From Actinostola sp. cb2023 (taxonomy: Eukaryota > Cnidaria > Anthozoa > Actiniaria > Actinostolidae), in the NCBI GenBank assembly GCA_033675265.1, contig JAUJYZ010001121.1:1-64000 (forward strand): a DNA stretch of 64,000 nt, in the 5' to 3' direction. Below the pieces are notes generated by a model. The model was not told where the DNA came from. It did not search any database and saw only the letters and a program-made list of their open reading frames with translations. Below, piece by piece: positions 45,304 through 55,384 of this stretch (position 1 is its first letter; each line of letters begins with the position of its first letter). The translations under genes and the position numbers were made by a program.

Positions 45304-45500
45304 TATAATTCAAAAATAAAACACATTCTTTACATACGTGGCATTCTTTTCGTTCCTCCCATTCAACACATTCTTGACATTCTTTAACCCCGTCAGTCTC
45401 CAACTCTATATACACCCTGACATCTTCTCCACGTCTCATTTACCTACAGCTCCTCTTCCAAGGCACATCTCTCCCGTAGCAGCAGCAGCAGCAGCAGCCG
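45304..45500 (+). promoter_or_regulatory. AATAAA plus third promoter-like module, and (AGC)n
   Basis: AATAAA at about 45316 is followed at once by ACATTC/ACATAC repeats and a TATATACACCC box (about 45409). Then comes a short AGC triplet run. No intact gene follows, so a downstream Polinton gene has probably been lost to later insertions. Confidence 0.45.
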
Positions 45501-45508
45501 TAAGTACA

Positions 45509-45750
45509 GACGATGCCTATGTTCTCGCTATCTATTTTCGGATTCCTTTCGGCCGACGTTCGACATCCGCATTCGACACTTGGCCCGAGGCCTTCATCGG
45601 AAATCGCTTCGTGCGACAGTTTGCCGGGGCCGCGCGCTCCGTGCAACGTCACACGCGAGGTGGTTTCCGATGAAGGTCTCGGGCCAGGTCTCCGAACGGA
45701 TCCCGAACGTCTACCGATAGGAATCCGTAAAAGGAAGCTGAACATAGGCA
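45509..45750. mobile_element. Foldback MITE Q
   Basis: Inverted arms of about 100 bp start ATGCCTATGTTC and end GAACATAGGCAT, with paired inner segments around CGGATTCCTTTCGG/CCGATAGGAATCCG. The centre is GC-rich. The short frames through it are by-products of the palindrome. Confidence 0.75.
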
Positions 45751-45805
45751 TACTATACTACTAAGGACTACATACTAATATATTATTGTCGCAGACTATG
45801 GGTAT

Positions 45806-46923
45806 TTAAGAGGATTCTAGTAAGATCTTCAGTTGCGTTTGTTTCTTTTTATCACTATTTGTGTGGCTTTTCATAAGTAGATTTTCTTCTTCTATCTTTG
45901 CTTTCTTTTGAAGAAGGACAAGGAAACTGTCAAACGTGTATTCACCGTTGTTGATGAATGCGATGTATTGTGTATATTTAGCTATTATCAGGACGTGGTT
46001 AAGTAGTTTCCTATATTTTGTGGTCTCAAAAAAGCCGTATAATATGTGGGTTATTTTGAGTTTTACGTTTTCCTTTGTTCTTTCAAACCACCACTTCTGG
46101 AACTGCTTCCAGAAGCTCATTGCTTTATCGCAATTAACAAAGAAATGTTGAATTGTATGCCGTTCAACTTTGCAGAACGGACACATTTCAGTGTCAGAGA
46201 GCTTATATTTATATAATGTGACATTTGTGGCTAAGATGTTATGATTAATTTTGAATTGAAACATTGATAGTTTTATTTCCCTGGTCGCATTGAAAGGGTT
46301 AGTGTAAATATTCTTTAGATCTTCTTCATTTAAACCGAGCTCTAACATCCTTTTTTCAGCTGTGGGTGCGGCAAATTTCGTTTTAACAATGAACATTCGT
46401 ATTTCTTTTACCTTCAGTTTTGCATGATTGGCTAGCCATTTTGGAGTGGAAACGTTTTTCGATGTCTGTGATTGTTGCAAGATGATCTTTTGCTTGTAAC
46501 TTTTAATTGCACTTATTAGGCCAGCAAATTGGATGAAATTCGTTTTGATGTTGTATTTTTCTTCAAAAGAGGAAACAGAGAGAAATTCTTCTTTTTTCTC
46601 TTCTAGTAGGTCGCTTATTTTTCTCACACCTTTTACAAACCAGTCTTTATAAAAAATCATTTTGTGTCCTATTTTTAAGTTTTTATTGTACCCATAATAT
46701 TTCGTCATAGAAGTTTTCGATTGTAAGTTCTGTGTTCGATTTTAACTCTTGCCAGTACGATAACACTTGGGTATAAAATGGTGATAGGTTGCTTAGATTT
46801 AGATCCTTTATGTCATAATTGCATTGAAATATAAAATTTCTTCCATATTTGGTGAGCATTTTGAGGGGGATTATTTTCCACGCTGCAATTTGAGGGTCAC
46901 TTAGCCTTTTGATCCAGTATATC
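45806..46923 (-). pseudogene. Non-LTR retrotransposon ORF2, C-terminal part
   Basis: The minus strand reads YWIKRLSDPQIAAW, then a long helical region, then the C-terminal zinc-finger-like segment CPFCKVERHTIQHFFVNC, as in LINE ORF2 proteins. A one-base shift near 46700 splits it. The upstream part resumes at 50609 on the other side of element F. A terminal poly(A) is not evident. Confidence 0.8.
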
Positions 46924-49900
46924 TTAAAGTGCCTATGCAGCGAAAATTAGTGTCGATTTTTTATTATATATACTAAAAATATAGCTTATGGGTGTTCCTT
47001 TGGAATAAAAATTATTTGTCAATTCGCAAAAAAACGTATATCTTTTAGCGCTCAAAGTTCGAAATTTTACGATAAAATTTAAGACAGGAGCCTGGTGTCT
47101 AGTGATGTCATCAGTTGTGTATGATTGCTCGAGTGAACCGAAGTGTACTTGTTTTGACCGGGGTTTTGACGTTAATATCTCTTGTTTTATAACCTTTTTG
47201 TTTAAAAAAAAGCAACAGTGTCTGAAAGTGATTAACAGATTCATCAGAGGAAGATAGAGAGTCTGGATTTTCCGAAGAAAATCAGGTAGAAAGCGGTTTT
47301 CTACCGTAAGTTATAAGCTTATAGATGACCCACTCGCAGACGACGAGTGGAGTGATGAAAAGTGAGGATGAAGATGGCCAGTCGCCTTTGAAAAGGAGAT
47401 ACAATGGAACAGATCCTAGTTCAGATATGGTAAGTATAATATTTATCGTTATCCGTGCTTTTTACTTATAGAGCATGCATAGTGGAGTAAGATTTGCTGT
47501 TTAGAAGTAGTTTCGTAGTCCTCCTTCGTGAATCTGAATAAATGCCAGCACTTGACAAAGTCTAATAATATATTCAAAACCAGTATAAATGGCTATATAA
47601 TATCTAACATAACATCTAGTATAAACATTTATATAACCTCTAAAATATAATAAATATGGCATCTGATACAATTTATGTATCACAAAACACCCAGACTTTG
47701 CAGCCATGACAATTAACACCACTGTATATAGTACTCTTGAAAGCACATTACCCCGAATTTCCCCCACTCTTGTGACAAACAAGGGAGACATTAATATCGC
47801 CATACACATGGTACACCAGCTCGATCAGAAAATCAGTAAGTTTATTTTATTGTTCTCCCATACTCGCCACAGTGGAACATTCAACTGATATAATTATTAC
47901 ATTGATTACAGACTACTATTATTACAGACTACTATATTATATATTGTATAGTATAGTATATATTTTATTGGGGTGTAACTTTGATATGGGGATTAGGTTC
48001 CTCTTTGTTGTAACCCTTTTGAAAAATATTACGTATTGTATTATTTATTCAATAAAGTTGTTATATATATTATATATACTCAGAGCAACTGCAAAGAGGT
48101 GGCTAATCAGGTGGATATGTGGCCATTTGGGATGGGACAATGCAAGACCAGCTAGCTTGTCCAGCCTGTATATTAGGACAAAAATAACACACCCACCACA
48201 GAAAGAGATAACTAGGGATATATATTATTTTTATTTCTGAAGCTAATTATTTTGCAACGATTGGCAAGATGATTTAGAATGGCCCTTCGTTGACTTCTGA
48301 CAGACTTCTGACAGGTTTTACAGCAAGGTGCCTTTTTCTTTGCAACAGGAGGAGTTTCCTTCTCTTATCTTGCATATGAACTGAAATGATAATTAAATTA
48401 TTGTTATACATGGTACATGTATCATTTAGAGTATTTTTGTAACATGTCATTGAATAACAATGTTATGTACACGTATGACATCAGAATTTTGTAAACTATG
48501 CTAGTTATAATTGTGTAATTATAGCCCAAACATATTGACATGTAATGATATATATCTTGATTATTAGTGTTTATTATTATTATTGACATGTATTCACCTT
48601 ATTTTAATAAAAAAACATTAAAAAATGTACATAATTCAATTTTAAATGTTGTAATAACCTATTTCAATCAATCAATAATTTATTAAACACAATACGTCAA
48701 AGAGAAGGAGCTTGTTACTTATGGTTCTTAATAAATGTAGTATTATCAATTATTACTTTATAATGTTTTGATAAAATGGGTGGGATTCATATATTTTAAA
48801 ATAGTGATTATTACTAGTGGGCATTACTAACTAGAGTGATTGCAATAAACCTGTGAAATAGTAAAGTAGACTAATTAATAGACACTAGTAGACTTTATTT
48901 CCATTGTTTTCTTTTATGACTATTTGACTATTACACACTAATATCGAATTTTTATTTCACAGGTTTATTACAATCACTAATTATAAATATAATAATAATA
49001 ATAAATAACATTCTTAATTAAACTGCTAATTAAAGTTAGCACTGTTTCACGGTTTTAGTGTTTGCTCTCTACTGTGTAGTATTAGCATGTTATATTAGTG
49101 GTATATTAATTCTTGTTTCATGTACCTTGTGGAAATAAATGTGCGCTTGATTGATTTTTGTTGTTGTTTGCGGCTCGGCATGTTCAATGGCTTGGGTACC
49201 ATGGCAACATACTTCTTTTAAAAGTTTTTCATTGCGAGCATCTACAGATAAGCTGAACTGTATCAGTTCCTGATGTCACCAAGTACATAATCTAGAGAAA
49301 AGATACCTCAATGTCATTCGTAGCAAAAACTAATTGGAGTACATACAATAAACCCATGAAAATATCAGACATAGCAACTAATTAATGCTTAGAAATAGTC
49401 TATCACTGAAGATAGAATATATATATACCTGGTATGTATTACTCATTTAGTGCTAGTCGAATATTCCATGGTTCTACTATTGTCTCAACTCTATCACTGT
49501 TAGTTAATAACTTAGTTCAACAATATATCATAAATATCATTAACACACGAAGGCCAGTCTTCTGCATGTTGAAGTTACAGAACACGAATTATTCTTGTAC
49601 ATGTACGTAATATGTGCATGGTTCATATCAATATTTTAATATTGATTGAAAATTCACTGGATACCTTGGATTGTCGTGGTGTTCGCAGTCTATGTCATCG
49701 ATAAAGTATAGTACTAATAGCTTACAAAAGTCAGTGAGTAGGGACTGCAGTGCACAGTAAAGGTCCGTTCCAGCTAGAACAACATTGATGGATTGATAAT
49801 AAATAAACATGTGAAAACTTGTTAATTCGTTTATAATACTTACATTACTTCACCTCTTTAAGTTGGCGTACTTTTCTTCTCAAATAGCTGTTGTTATTTT

Positions 49901-50608
49901 GGAGTCTTCGCATGATTTTAGCTTTCTTTACACAATGCTTACATGCAATCATTCGACTGGTGTGATGAGTATTTTATTCACTTTTCTCTTGTCACGACGA
50001 GAGAAGTCAGGTCGAAATCGTCAGGTCAGTAGCCGATAACTGCAGTGTCGATTGTTGGAATAGAAACCTTATAAACGCCTACTCAATGAGACATCAACGA
50101 TTCAGCTGACTATCGATTCCAAGTAGACCCAAGCGGCGGATAAAACACTGTTGGCTGAAGACCGAAGTGTACCAAACACAACACCGAAGTTCTTGAAGGC
50201 CTTGAACGATGGCCGATGTTTTTGAATAAATTTTGTCTATTTTCGGCGTACAATTTCATCCGAAGGGAACGTATATGCATGGATATACCTGGTACTAAAC
50301 TATTGTTAGTACAGTTAACATTTGCCGGGCCTCCAGCAACACAAAACTCTCCATTTCGATCTCGAACTCCACTGGTCGCCATATTGTTCAGTACTCGCTA
50401 CACAACTGATGACGTCACGAGGCATGTTTTGGCCGAGCGGAAATGTCCGACGTTTTTAGCTCTACCAGGTGTTATTCAAGTGACGAAAAAGTATACTTCC
50501 CGTGACTCAAAATTGCTGAAATTTTCACAATCAATAACAAAACTCAAAAGCTTTCAAGTAGTGAGTTTATTTTGTATCCGAAAATTTGGCTGCATAGGCA
50601 CTTTTTAA
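46924..50608. mobile_element. Element F: TTAA-type transposon in a LINE
   Basis: A 3.68 kb element (46928-50602) with ends AGTGCCTATGCAGC and GCTGCATAGGCACT. TTAA lies directly on the left and two bases out on the right. Subterminal inverted similarity extends about 200 bp (for example CATCAGTTGTGTA). It splits the LINE frame exactly at the TTAA. The interior is AT-rich; a 35-codon open segment at 47325-47429 ending in a GTAAGT donor and another at 47706-47838 may be exons, but their phases do not join and no transposase was recognised. Confidence 0.7.
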
Positions 50609-50742
50609 AAGTGCTTTCTCCATGTCTCTGAAACTTAACATATTCAGTCCTCCTTTTTCTATTGGCCCAATAATTGTTGATTTTTTAATTTTTGCTGGTT
50701 TATTTTGCCAAATCTGCAGCTGTTCTGCACGGAAAGATCATG
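50609..50742 (-). pseudogene. LINE fragment upstream of element F
   Basis: Continues the LINE frame of 45806-46923 in the 5' direction and matches 11170-11299 over its whole length, stopping at the same base (ATGATC). Sequence beyond 50742 does not read as reverse transcriptase. Confidence 0.75.
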
Positions 50743-51177
50743 CACTGAATACGAACTACGGTTTTCTAATTTACAAAGTCGAGTGGACAGCTTTAAACCA
50801 TTATTAAATCATCATGCTCTTGAAATTAGAAGTCTGCAGTACTCGATCACAACAAGAATAGCAGGGCAACAATTCATAAACAATATATGGAATTGGTTCA
50901 CCCGCAAAGCCACAATAGTAGGGCAACAATTCGTAAACAACAGATGTGAAAGATAAACCAAGTTTGAAAGCTTACAAATCTGCCCTAGATAAATTAAATA
51001 CTTTAAATACTTGAATTAATATTTGTATTGACTAATTTGATATTTTCTATTTATACATATACTATTTATTATACAATTTATTATTTTTAGATGTCACCGC
51101 TCTCGCTCTGGATGAGTATTTTTTTCTTATAATGAAGAGATACCGTGTTAAAATAAAGTTTACGATGATGATGATGA
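50743..51177. other. Intergenic, no supported gene
   Basis: AT-rich. An internal near-duplicate (GGGCAACAATTC at about 50865 and 50930) is the only structure seen. Confidence 0.5.
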
Positions 51178-52556
51178 GATGGAATTTCCTCTATGCACAT
51201 GCACCTATAGTCCTTCTCTCTGGGAGTCCTATTGGTTAATAAATGAATATTCTCCACTTATTCTCCTCTATTGACATACACCTATAGTCCTTCTCTCCGT
51301 GAGTCCTATTGGTCAATAAAGGGACATTCTCCACCTATTCTCCTCTATGCACATGCACCTATAGTCCTTCTCTTCTGGAGTCCTTTTGGTAAATAAAGGG
51401 ACATACTCTACCTATTCTCCTCTATGCACATGCATGGATAGTACTTCTCTCTGGAATTCCTTAATTTTGGTTAATAAAGGGATGTGCTGCACTGATTCTC
51501 CTCTATGCACATACACATACAGTCCTTCTCTCTGGTAGTCCCATTGGTCAATACATGGATATTCTCGACTGATTCTCCACATGAACATGCACTTCTAGTC
51601 CTTCTCTCTGATAGTCCTATTGCATGGTCAATAAAGGGATATTCTCCACCTATTCTTCTCTATGCACATGCACCTATATTCCTTCTCTCTGCGAGTCCTT
51701 TTGGTCAATAAAGTGACATTCTCCACCGATTCTTCTCTATGCAATGCACTTATAATCCTTCTCTCTGGAACTCCTATTGTTCAATAAATGGATATTCTCC
51801 ACTTGTTCTCCTCTATTGACATTCACTTTGGTTCTTCTCACTGTGAGCCATTTTGGTCAATAAAGTGGCATTATCCACCTATTCTACTCCATACACATGC
51901 ACCTTTAGTCCTTCTCTCTGGGAGTCCTATTGGTCAATTGAAGGAATGGTCAACGCCCAGCGTGCGTCCATCGAGTTATGGATGCACGCGGGAGGCTACT
52001 AAGCACGAGATAAGTGTAAGCTGAAGCGTTGACCATTTCTTTTATAACATAGTCACTGCAAATTCAAATAAAACAATTTTGCATTTTTACCGATTGATTT
52101 CAGAGCGCGCGCTATGCCGATGACGTGAGCGTGCATCCATTGAGTTATGGATGCATGCTGGCGCACGCTAATTAGCCAATCGTAGCGCACGTTTTCTCAA
52201 TGCTATGTTATAAAAAGGGATGTTCTTCATTGATTCGCCTCTCCACTTCATAAATATGCACGTCTAGTACTTCTCTCTGGGAGTCCTATTGGTCAATAAA
52301 AGGACATTCTCCACTTATTATCCATTATGCGCATGCAGCTATAGTCCTTCTCTCTAGAAGTCCTATTGGTCAATAAACTTTAATATTTAATCTCCACTTT
52401 TCCTCCTCTATGCACATGTACCTATAGTCCTTCTCTCTATTAGTCCTATTGGTCATTAAAGGGATGTTCTTCACTTATTATCGTCTATGCACATGCACCT
52501 ATGGTCCTTCTCTCTGGGAGTCCTATTGGTCAATCAAGGGATATTATTGCCTCTGG
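51178..52556. repeat. Degenerate minisatellite, ~85-bp unit
   Basis: About fifteen imperfect copies of a unit containing CTCTATGCACATGCACCTAT, AGTCCTTCTCTCTGGGAGTC and CTATTGGTCAATAAAGGGA. The array is interrupted at about 51945-52215 by a hairpin-rich insert. Open frames in it are repeat artefacts. Confidence 0.9.
51945..52222. repeat. Hairpin-rich insert in the minisatellite
   Basis: Contains GGTCAACGC and its complement, TTATAACATAG and its complement, and two copies of a TCCAT(C/T)GAGTTATGGATGCA stem-loop. It is probably a small foldback element, but its exact ends are not clear. Confidence 0.55.
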
Positions 52557-52802
52557 TCCAGTTATTATAATAAATCACTATACAACGGAGTTTTCCAATT
52601 CCATTTCAAGTTTTTAATTGAAATCATATGGCTTAATTAGACCTATTAAACCTCTTCGGAGGTTTGCTTTACAACATGAAGAAGGAGTATATAACAGACC
52701 GTGCTGCATGCTTGCACTCTGAAATCCGCATTATTTCGTAACAATATTTTACATTTTTGCTGGAAATAACATGCTCAGAAAGTCTAGACGGTTAACAATG
52801 AT

Positions 52803-53819
52803 TTAACTTTGGCCCACAGCATTTTCTAAGTCATTCTTTTGCATTTGTTCAAAATTGCGTGCACCTTGCGCGTTATCAGAGGTATTGTCATTGTTATTAA
52901 GAAATGAGCGGCATTTGAGAACGCAGACAAATGCTCGTCGAAACTGAGTGTTGAGAATTGCATAGATGATTGGATTGCTACAGCTACTAGTAAACATCAA
53001 AGTATTAAAGAACGCAAACACGACACGCGGCGCAATAATTCCTGCCGTCTCAATCGCTACTACAAACGCGATAGGAGTCCAACTGACCAGAAAGAAACAG
53101 ACCACTACAAATGTGCTCTTCAAGAGTTTGATGTCAGTTGTGTGTCCAGCTGTAGAGTTTTGATTGTGTGCGTTAATGTTGGCAGTGCTTGATTTGACTG
53201 TTTTGTAGATCTTGTAGTAGCATATACAGATGACTATGCCCGCTCCACTAAATGCGCCGCCCAAAATCAGCAGCACATAAGAAATATGTTTGATATCCCA
53301 TTGCAGAGTACACAAGGAAATATTTTTGTGGTATTGCATGACACCCCATCCATAGAGTGGAGGCGTGGACAGTAGAATCGCTGTAATCCACACAATTAAG
53401 CAATAAACAACAGCACTGCGTCGGCTATTAAAATACTTTGGATAGGTAGCACTTCTGACAACCCTGAAGTAACGGTTAACTGCAACCAGTCCCATTGTAA
53501 ACATTGAACACATCGCAAAAGTGAACAACATGAAGCCCGCCCAGGGACAGAATGCATCATTTAGGACCCATCGACCGTTGAAGACAGATAAAACCCAGAG
53601 AGGCATAACAAATATTGCCATGCAGATATCAGTCCATGCCAAACTTTCTATGAAGACATTAGTTATAGAACGAAGGCGATAATCTTTGTGGATGATGTAG
53701 ATGACCAGTGAATTGCCATGAAACGAGACAATGGTGATGACGACAGCAAAAAACGTTTCGATGGTGACAAGAACGACTGTTCGGCCAAGAGGATCCTTTT
53801 GCTCTGATGTTGAATTCAT
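52803..53819 (-). CDS. Class A (rhodopsin-like) G-protein-coupled receptor
   Basis: A single-exon 338-residue frame with seven hydrophobic segments. Family landmarks: GNSLV in TM1, LAWTD in TM2, the TM3 Cys (FCPWAG) paired with the ECL2 Cys (SLCTLQW), NRYFRV in place of DRY at the end of TM3, VWITAILLSTPP in TM4, SWTP in TM6 and NPIIY in TM7. The N-terminus has an N-glycosylation site (NST) and the tail is Asn/Gln rich. NRY instead of DRY is typical of melatonin-type receptors, but many cnidarian orphan receptors share it, so the ligand is unknown. It sits at the plasma membrane. The frame is intact and is the best host gene in the window. Confidence 0.92.
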   Translation of the reverse strand: MNSTSEQKDPLGRTVVLVTIETFFAVVITIVSFHGNSLVIYIIHKDYRLRSITNVFIESLAWTDICMAIFVMPLWVLSVFNGRWVLNDAFCPWAGFMLFTFAMCSMFTMGLVAVNRYFRVVRSATYPKYFNSRRSAVVYCLIVWITAILLSTPPLYGWGVMQYHKNISLCTLQWDIKHISYVLLILGGAFSGAGIVICICYYKIYKTVKSSTANINAHNQNSTAGHTTDIKLLKSTFVVVCFFLVSWTPIAFVVAIETAGIIAPRVVFAFFNTLMFTSSCSNPIIYAILNTQFRRAFVCVLKCRSFLNNNDNTSDNAQGARNFEQMQKNDLENAVGQS

Positions 53820-54112
53820 CTATTAGTCTAATAGGAAAGAATGTCCAAATATGGTATTTTAGAACCAAATAAGGATATGACCGGGACGTGTAAAATAATG
53901 CATAATGATCTATGTCTTTAACATATTGTATTATTATGTCGCCATACGTTCTTCAGTAAGAAAGGTAACTATACAGTATTGATATTATTGTGTTATCTAT
54001 ACGTTGGACATTCTTTGGAAATATCTAAACCATTGGAAAGTGATCATTTCCAATTAATTACTTGGGCTTCCTGTGGAACTCCCAAGTCTAAGATTACAGA
54101 CGGTTATTCTTT
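53820..54112. other. Presumed 5' flank of the GPCR
   Basis: No coding signal. It would contain the receptor promoter, but no clear element was identified. Confidence 0.4.
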
Positions 54113-54161
54113 TTGGTCGTGTTTCTCCGCCAAATCTGCAAGTGCACCATAGCGCATGCGC

Positions 54162-54192
<31 letters not shown>

Positions 54193-54205
54193 TGAGTATA
54201 CAGAA
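54113..54205 (-). ncRNA. U6 snRNA-like sequence (probable pseudogene)
   Basis: The minus strand reads AATTGGAACGATACAGAG followed by AAGATTAGCATG, the conserved U6 core including the ACAGAG box and the AGC triad. The 3' half (after the CATG) is diverged from a normal U6, with only partial similarity, and no TATA box or proximal sequence element is obvious upstream. A run of A/T follows at about 54113. Most likely a retrocopy or decayed gene. Confidence 0.7.
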
Positions 54206-54944
54206 GTTGTGGTCAGCAGCTTATCAACGAAATTCAAGATGGCAGACGTACGTAACGATAAATCAAATCACCAGCAGCATTCAAAAAGGATTTTGCCGTG
54301 CTCCCTTGCTCGAGCCAGTCGAGTCGTTCATTAATACTGCTTAGTAAATATGCAAATATCCTAGAGAATACTTTTGGCCTTGCAATTCTGTCTGAAAGTG
54401 TATTTCTAACAGATGTCTGTGGCTTAGTAAGAACTCGATCGTAATTTTATTGAGTTTGTGAAATCGTTTCTTGCAAGGTAATCGAAATGTGCTTCGCCAT
54501 GCAGCTGTCAGCTAGGAGTGTGAGTGTTGAAGCTAATTACGTATGTATGCTCTACTGAGTCACGCAACGAGAACAGAATTTAAAAATTCTGCAAGTAATA
54601 CATGTAGGCTAAAACTACTTCTGTATGATGATACAAGCTATTAGGTTTCACATTTAAAATCTATCAAAACAGCTTTATTAAGAAGCCCAAGTTCACGCTG
54701 GTAGAGCGTCTAGTTCTCATTGAATTTCGATTCCAAGGTTTGAAGAGCGCGCGATTTCTCCATGCAGATCGTTGTATTACCTTTTAATGAAAATATTTTA
54801 AGATGAATAATATTAATAATATTCGAATTATCCATCTAACCTGATTGGAAGAGCTTCCTTCAATTGCCTTGAAAAATTCACCGGTTTTGGTTAAAGTGTA
54901 TATGACACGAAATTGTTTCTCTTGAAAATCGATTACATATGGAG
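54206..54944. other. Intergenic with a block duplicated near 61.4 kb
   Basis: Segments around 54440-54570 and 54685-54715 (GAGTCACGCAACGAG, TTCACGCTGGTAGAGCGTCTAG) recur in the same order at 61440-61610. No gene is seen. Confidence 0.5.
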
Positions 54945-55300
54945 TGAATAGTGGGATGTTTCAGTATTTAGTGATTTGAGCTTCGCATTGGCGAGTTATA
55001 AAGGTTTGAAATCTTGATATGCTAATTTGGTGACGTCAGAGTGGGTTTAATTTATTATACAAAAGCGCCATTGTGCAAATTATTGACATTTTTTAATCTG
55101 GCAAAAAGTTTTCTACAATTGATATACATGATGTTAATTTGGTTTTTCTATTTCAGAAAAGAGTGCTGCTTGGAAAAATATAAATAAGTTACGGCAAAAC
55201 ACACTCTGACGTCACCGAATTAGCATATCACGATTTCAAACCTTTATAACTCGCTAATGCGAAGCTCAAATCACAAAATATTGAACCATCCCACTATTCA
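54945..55300. mobile_element. MITE S
   Basis: A foldback of about 355 bp with ends TGAATAGTGGGATG and CATCCCACTATTCA and inner arms of about 85 bp (GATATGCTAATTTGGTGACG and its complement). It is directly followed by a block of about 75 bp that also occurs at 62097-62170. Confidence 0.75.
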
Positions 55301-55384
55301 TAACACTCTAATGAGATGCAAAGATGAAATACGGTATAATAATGCCTCGTTAACACCCACGTGCACGTGTGTGGCAAATCGGAG

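Larger units (their letters stand above)
11300..45500. mobile_element. Maverick/Polinton (decayed, multiply interrupted)
   Basis: The gene set is diagnostic of the Polinton/adintovirus-like group: protein-primed family B polymerase, double jelly-roll major capsid, adenain-like cysteine protease, FtsK/HerA-type packaging ATPase, chromodomain integrase, penton-like proteins and a pX-like peptide. The polymerase lacks a clear N-terminus at 11300 and no Polinton TIR was identified on either side, so the limits are approximate. Elements D, C and E (12930-25682) and H (37942-40002) sit inside it. Nearly every long gene has a single-base frameshift or an in-frame stop. Confidence 0.9.

Noticed and set aside
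45440..45764. Overlapping open frames around 45.5 kb
   Set aside because: They arise from the GC-rich palindromic MITE Q and the AGC triplet run.
51505..52024. Small secreted proteins in the minisatellite
   Set aside because: The frames simply follow the roughly 85-bp repeat unit.
54685..54735. tRNA gene
   Set aside because: A GGTAGAGCG box and a TTCGATTCC-like box are present, but no cloverleaf or acceptor stem pairs, and a diverged copy occurs at 61573.
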